64,000 bases of DNA from Phyllobacterium myrsinacearum (lineage in GTDB: Bacteria; Pseudomonadota; Alphaproteobacteria; Rhizobiales; Rhizobiaceae). Positions 62,515 to 64,000 of the stretch are shown piece after piece. The stretch is from positions 806,001 through 870,000 of the forward strand of contig NZ_PVBT01000001.1 of NCBI RefSeq assembly GCF_002980555.1, written 5' to 3'. The first letter of the stretch is position 1; every line of letters starts with the position of its first letter. The notes under the pieces were generated by a model. The model worked only from the letters and a program-made list of their open reading frames with translations, ran no database searches and was not told where the DNA came from. Made by a program: the position numbers and the translations under genes.

Positions 62515-63264
62515 GTGAGCGGTCGAGCAGGTGGTATCCGCACAATGTTGCATCGGGTGGATTGCTTTCTGACCGCCGCGCCGCAATCGCGATGGCATCA
62601 GCTTGAGGCATTGCGGGCGCTCGAGCCGCACCTGTTGCGGGATATTGGTCTGACGCCGGCGGACATCCGGCGCGGCAAACCGGAGAAACATTCATTGGAT
62701 AATCAATTGTTTGCAGAAAAACTCTCTCATCTTGATTCCGCCGCCGTGCGGGTGCGCGATGCGCAAGACCGCGATATGGAGCCGGTACGGGCCATCTATG
62801 CCTATCACGTGCTCAATGGCATTGCTTCCTTTGAACTCGAGGTGCCAGCGGCGGGCGAGATGGCAGCGCGCCGGGCGGCTGTGCTTGCTGCAGGGCTGCC
62901 ATATCTGGTGGCCGAGGTGAACGGAGAGATCGCGGGGTACTGTTATGCAACGCCCTACCGGCCGCGCCCTGCCTACCGCTTCACGGTGGAGGATTCGGTT
63001 TATATCGCCAACGGCATGGCTGGCTGCGGGATAGGATCTCTGCTGCTCGGCGAGCTGATCCGGCGGTGCGAGGCCGGTAACTGGCGGCAGATGGTGGCGG
63101 TCATCGGCGATAGCGGTAATACGGGGTCGCTGCGGCTGCATGAGCGGCTTGGTTTTGCGCCGGTCGGTACGCTGCGCTCCGCCGGCTTCAAGTTCGGCCA
63201 ATGGGTCGACACGGTGCTCATGCAAAGGCCGCTGGGGCAGGGCGACGCGACTTTCCCGGCTTAG
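62515..63264 (+). CDS. DUF1127-GNAT fusion, phosphinothricin acetyltransferase-like
   Basis: A 249-residue fusion. Residues ~20-60 form a DUF1127-type segment (RWHQLEALRALEPHLLRDIG, LTPADIRRG). From about residue 78 a GNAT domain of the Pat/Bar type follows: VRDAQDRDMEPVRAIYAYHV, then SVYIANGMAGCGIGSLLLGE and GSLRLHERLGFAPVGTLRSA. Pat-like enzymes acetylate phosphinothricin, methionine sulfoximine or similar amino acids. GTG 62515 follows AGGAG. Confidence 0.85.
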   Translation: MSGRAGGIRTMLHRVDCFLTAAPQSRWHQLEALRALEPHLLRDIGLTPADIRRGKPEKHSLDNQLFAEKLSHLDSAAVRVRDAQDRDMEPVRAIYAYHVLNGIASFELEVPAAGEMAARRAAVLAAGLPYLVAEVNGEIAGYCYATPYRPRPAYRFTVEDSVYIANGMAGCGIGSLLLGELIRRCEAGNWRQMVAVIGDSGNTGSLRLHERLGFAPVGTLRSAGFKFGQWVDTVLMQRPLGQGDATFPA

Positions 63265-63336
63265 AAGGGGCGTTGTCGATGCGGGTGCCGATGAACCGGA
63301 TTATTGACGTCGGGATATACAGTTTGAAGAATAATT

Positions 63337-63410
63337 TGGAGGCCTCGCCCGGAATCGAACCGGGGTGCAAGGATTTGCAGTCCTCTGCGTAACCACTCCG
63401 CCACGAGGCC
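63337..63410 (-). tRNA. tRNA-Cys (GCA)
   Basis: On the minus strand: acceptor GGCCTCG pairs with CGAGGCC, discriminator T (usual for Cys), CCA encoded. Anticodon loop CTGCAAA gives GCA; T-arm CCCGG-TTCGATT-CCGGG. A 74-base tRNA. Confidence 0.97.
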
Positions 63411-63581
63411 TCGTCACTGGAGACAATACACAAGACACAAGCCTGTGAATCTCCGGTGCCGTTGTCTATGAGACGAAGTCAGCGGCGTCAAGTCATTCCA
63501 GACAAAATCCTTCCGCTACCGCCATATGGCCGCGATCAGCCAAAACGGCAATGCTGTCGCCGCATGCCCGGCCACGCCAGA

Positions 63582-64000
63582 TCAATCGCTATTGGTATGG
63601 GTGCGGTTCAGTCTTTCGAGAGTGGTCTTGAATGGTACGGAAAAGGATAGGTGTTCTATAGTGGTGTCTGGCCGATAGAACGCACCGACCTGTACGCCAC
63701 CCTTGAGCCAGTAATCCCAATCGATTTCGTCGTCGTCCTGTTCCGTGTGATACGGAACTCCGAATTCGCGCAGTGCATCGGAACGGTTGCGAAGGGGACC
63801 GCGGGTGAAGGGAACAGGGCCATTATAGGCCTTTCGATCCTTCTTGGCTTTGTCATAGGCAAAGACACCCGACAGAACCGCCTTTCCTTCATCCTCTGGT
63901 GTTCCATAGGTCTCTTTGTAATCGGTGTGAAATTGGAAGGCGAGTTCGATGCCGAGGGGCTTGAGTTCAAGATGCCCGACACCGTGCCCACGCTGCACGC
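63582..64000 (-). CDS. uncharacterised protein, partial (runs off window)
   Basis: At least 138 residues on the minus strand, open at the right edge. The visible C-terminal part reads LAFQFHTDYKETYGTPEDEG, then RNRSDALREFGVPYHTEQDD and YWLKGGVQVGAFYRPDTTIE. It is acidic, without signal or membrane segments. The domain could be a small immunity- or chaperone-like fold, but no family is recognised. It lies next to tRNA-Cys, a typical place for accessory genes. Confidence 0.6.
   Translation of the reverse strand, partial: VQRGHGVGHLELKPLGIELAFQFHTDYKETYGTPEDEGKAVLSGVFAYDKAKKDRKAYNGPVPFTRGPLRNRSDALREFGVPYHTEQDDDEIDWDYWLKGGVQVGAFYRPDTTIEHLSFSVPFKTTLERLNRTHTNSD

Noticed and set aside
1-64000. CRISPR array, integrase or prophage
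   Set aside because: No regularly spaced direct repeats, recombinase or phage structural genes were found; the only repeats are the three palindromic elements.

Overview
The window looks like chromosome of an alphaproteobacterium of the order Hyphomicrobiales (Rhizobiales), in the broad range of Phyllobacterium, Ochrobactrum/Brucella and Rhizobiaceae. The reasons are a short second FtsZ of the FtsZ2 type, a class II (adenosylcobalamin) ribonucleotide reductase with NrdR boxes, DUF982 and DUF1127 proteins, an AldR/alanine dehydrogenase pair, a PdxR/MocR regulator and a two-domain CsuE-like adhesin. Genus cannot be settled by reading alone. No prophage, integrase, transposase gene or CRISPR array was seen.

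Layout. 0-10 kb: a YqjI-like PadR regulator, ftsZ2, an MscS channel, a PepSY protein, a guanidine-II riboswitch leading to a Gdx/SugE guanidinium exporter, a DMT exporter divergent from a LysR regulator, a 6PGDH-like dehydrogenase, a universal stress protein, a periplasmic PQQ-type sugar dehydrogenase and a DUF2147 protein. 10-24 kb: a secreted polysaccharide deacetylase, an MFS exporter, an actinobacterial-looking phosphotransferase, the 1260-residue NrdJ, a TPR/Nudix pair, gpt, two palindromic repeats, a second tandem Usp, a CinA-like protein, wrbA, and a ParD-like gene overlapping a type I methionine aminopeptidase, then tRNA-Leu. 24-36 kb: a GT39-type glycosyltransferase, the ade-ilvA-DUF1697-DUF1697 run, a MocR regulator divergent from a DMT transporter, a HigBA toxin-antitoxin pair, an HPP-CBS membrane protein and an RhlE-type RNA helicase.

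36-46 kb: a tightly packed sulfur operon (cysK, alaX, sseA, GNAT), DUF1203, ald with divergent aldR, a Tat-exported CpdB-like nucleotidase, and yjbR with a cyclopropane fatty acid synthase. 46-51 kb: a complete four-gene Csu-type (archaic chaperone-usher) pilus operon behind a strikingly AT-rich noncoding block. 51-64 kb: NnrD/E NAD(P)HX repair, several small conserved proteins, a class A beta-lactamase-like serine hydrolase, a hydrolase/TetR divergent pair, LysR regulators, a DUF982 gene whose stop codon lies in a third palindromic repeat, an apparently frameshifted stand-alone alanyl-tRNA synthetase-like catalytic domain, a LysE exporter, tRNA-Asn, a DUF1127-GNAT fusion, tRNA-Cys and an unrecognised gene running off the end.

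Functionally most of this is housekeeping and environmental adaptation: export of small metabolites, amino acid and purine turnover, stress response and surface adhesion. The points most worth a second look are the guanidine-II leader with an extra hairpin and a damaged small gene before gdx; the ParD-like/MetAP overlap; the truncated AlaRS-like gene; the mosaic palindromic repeats, where one copy combines arms of two subtypes; and the AT-rich control region of the Csu operon.
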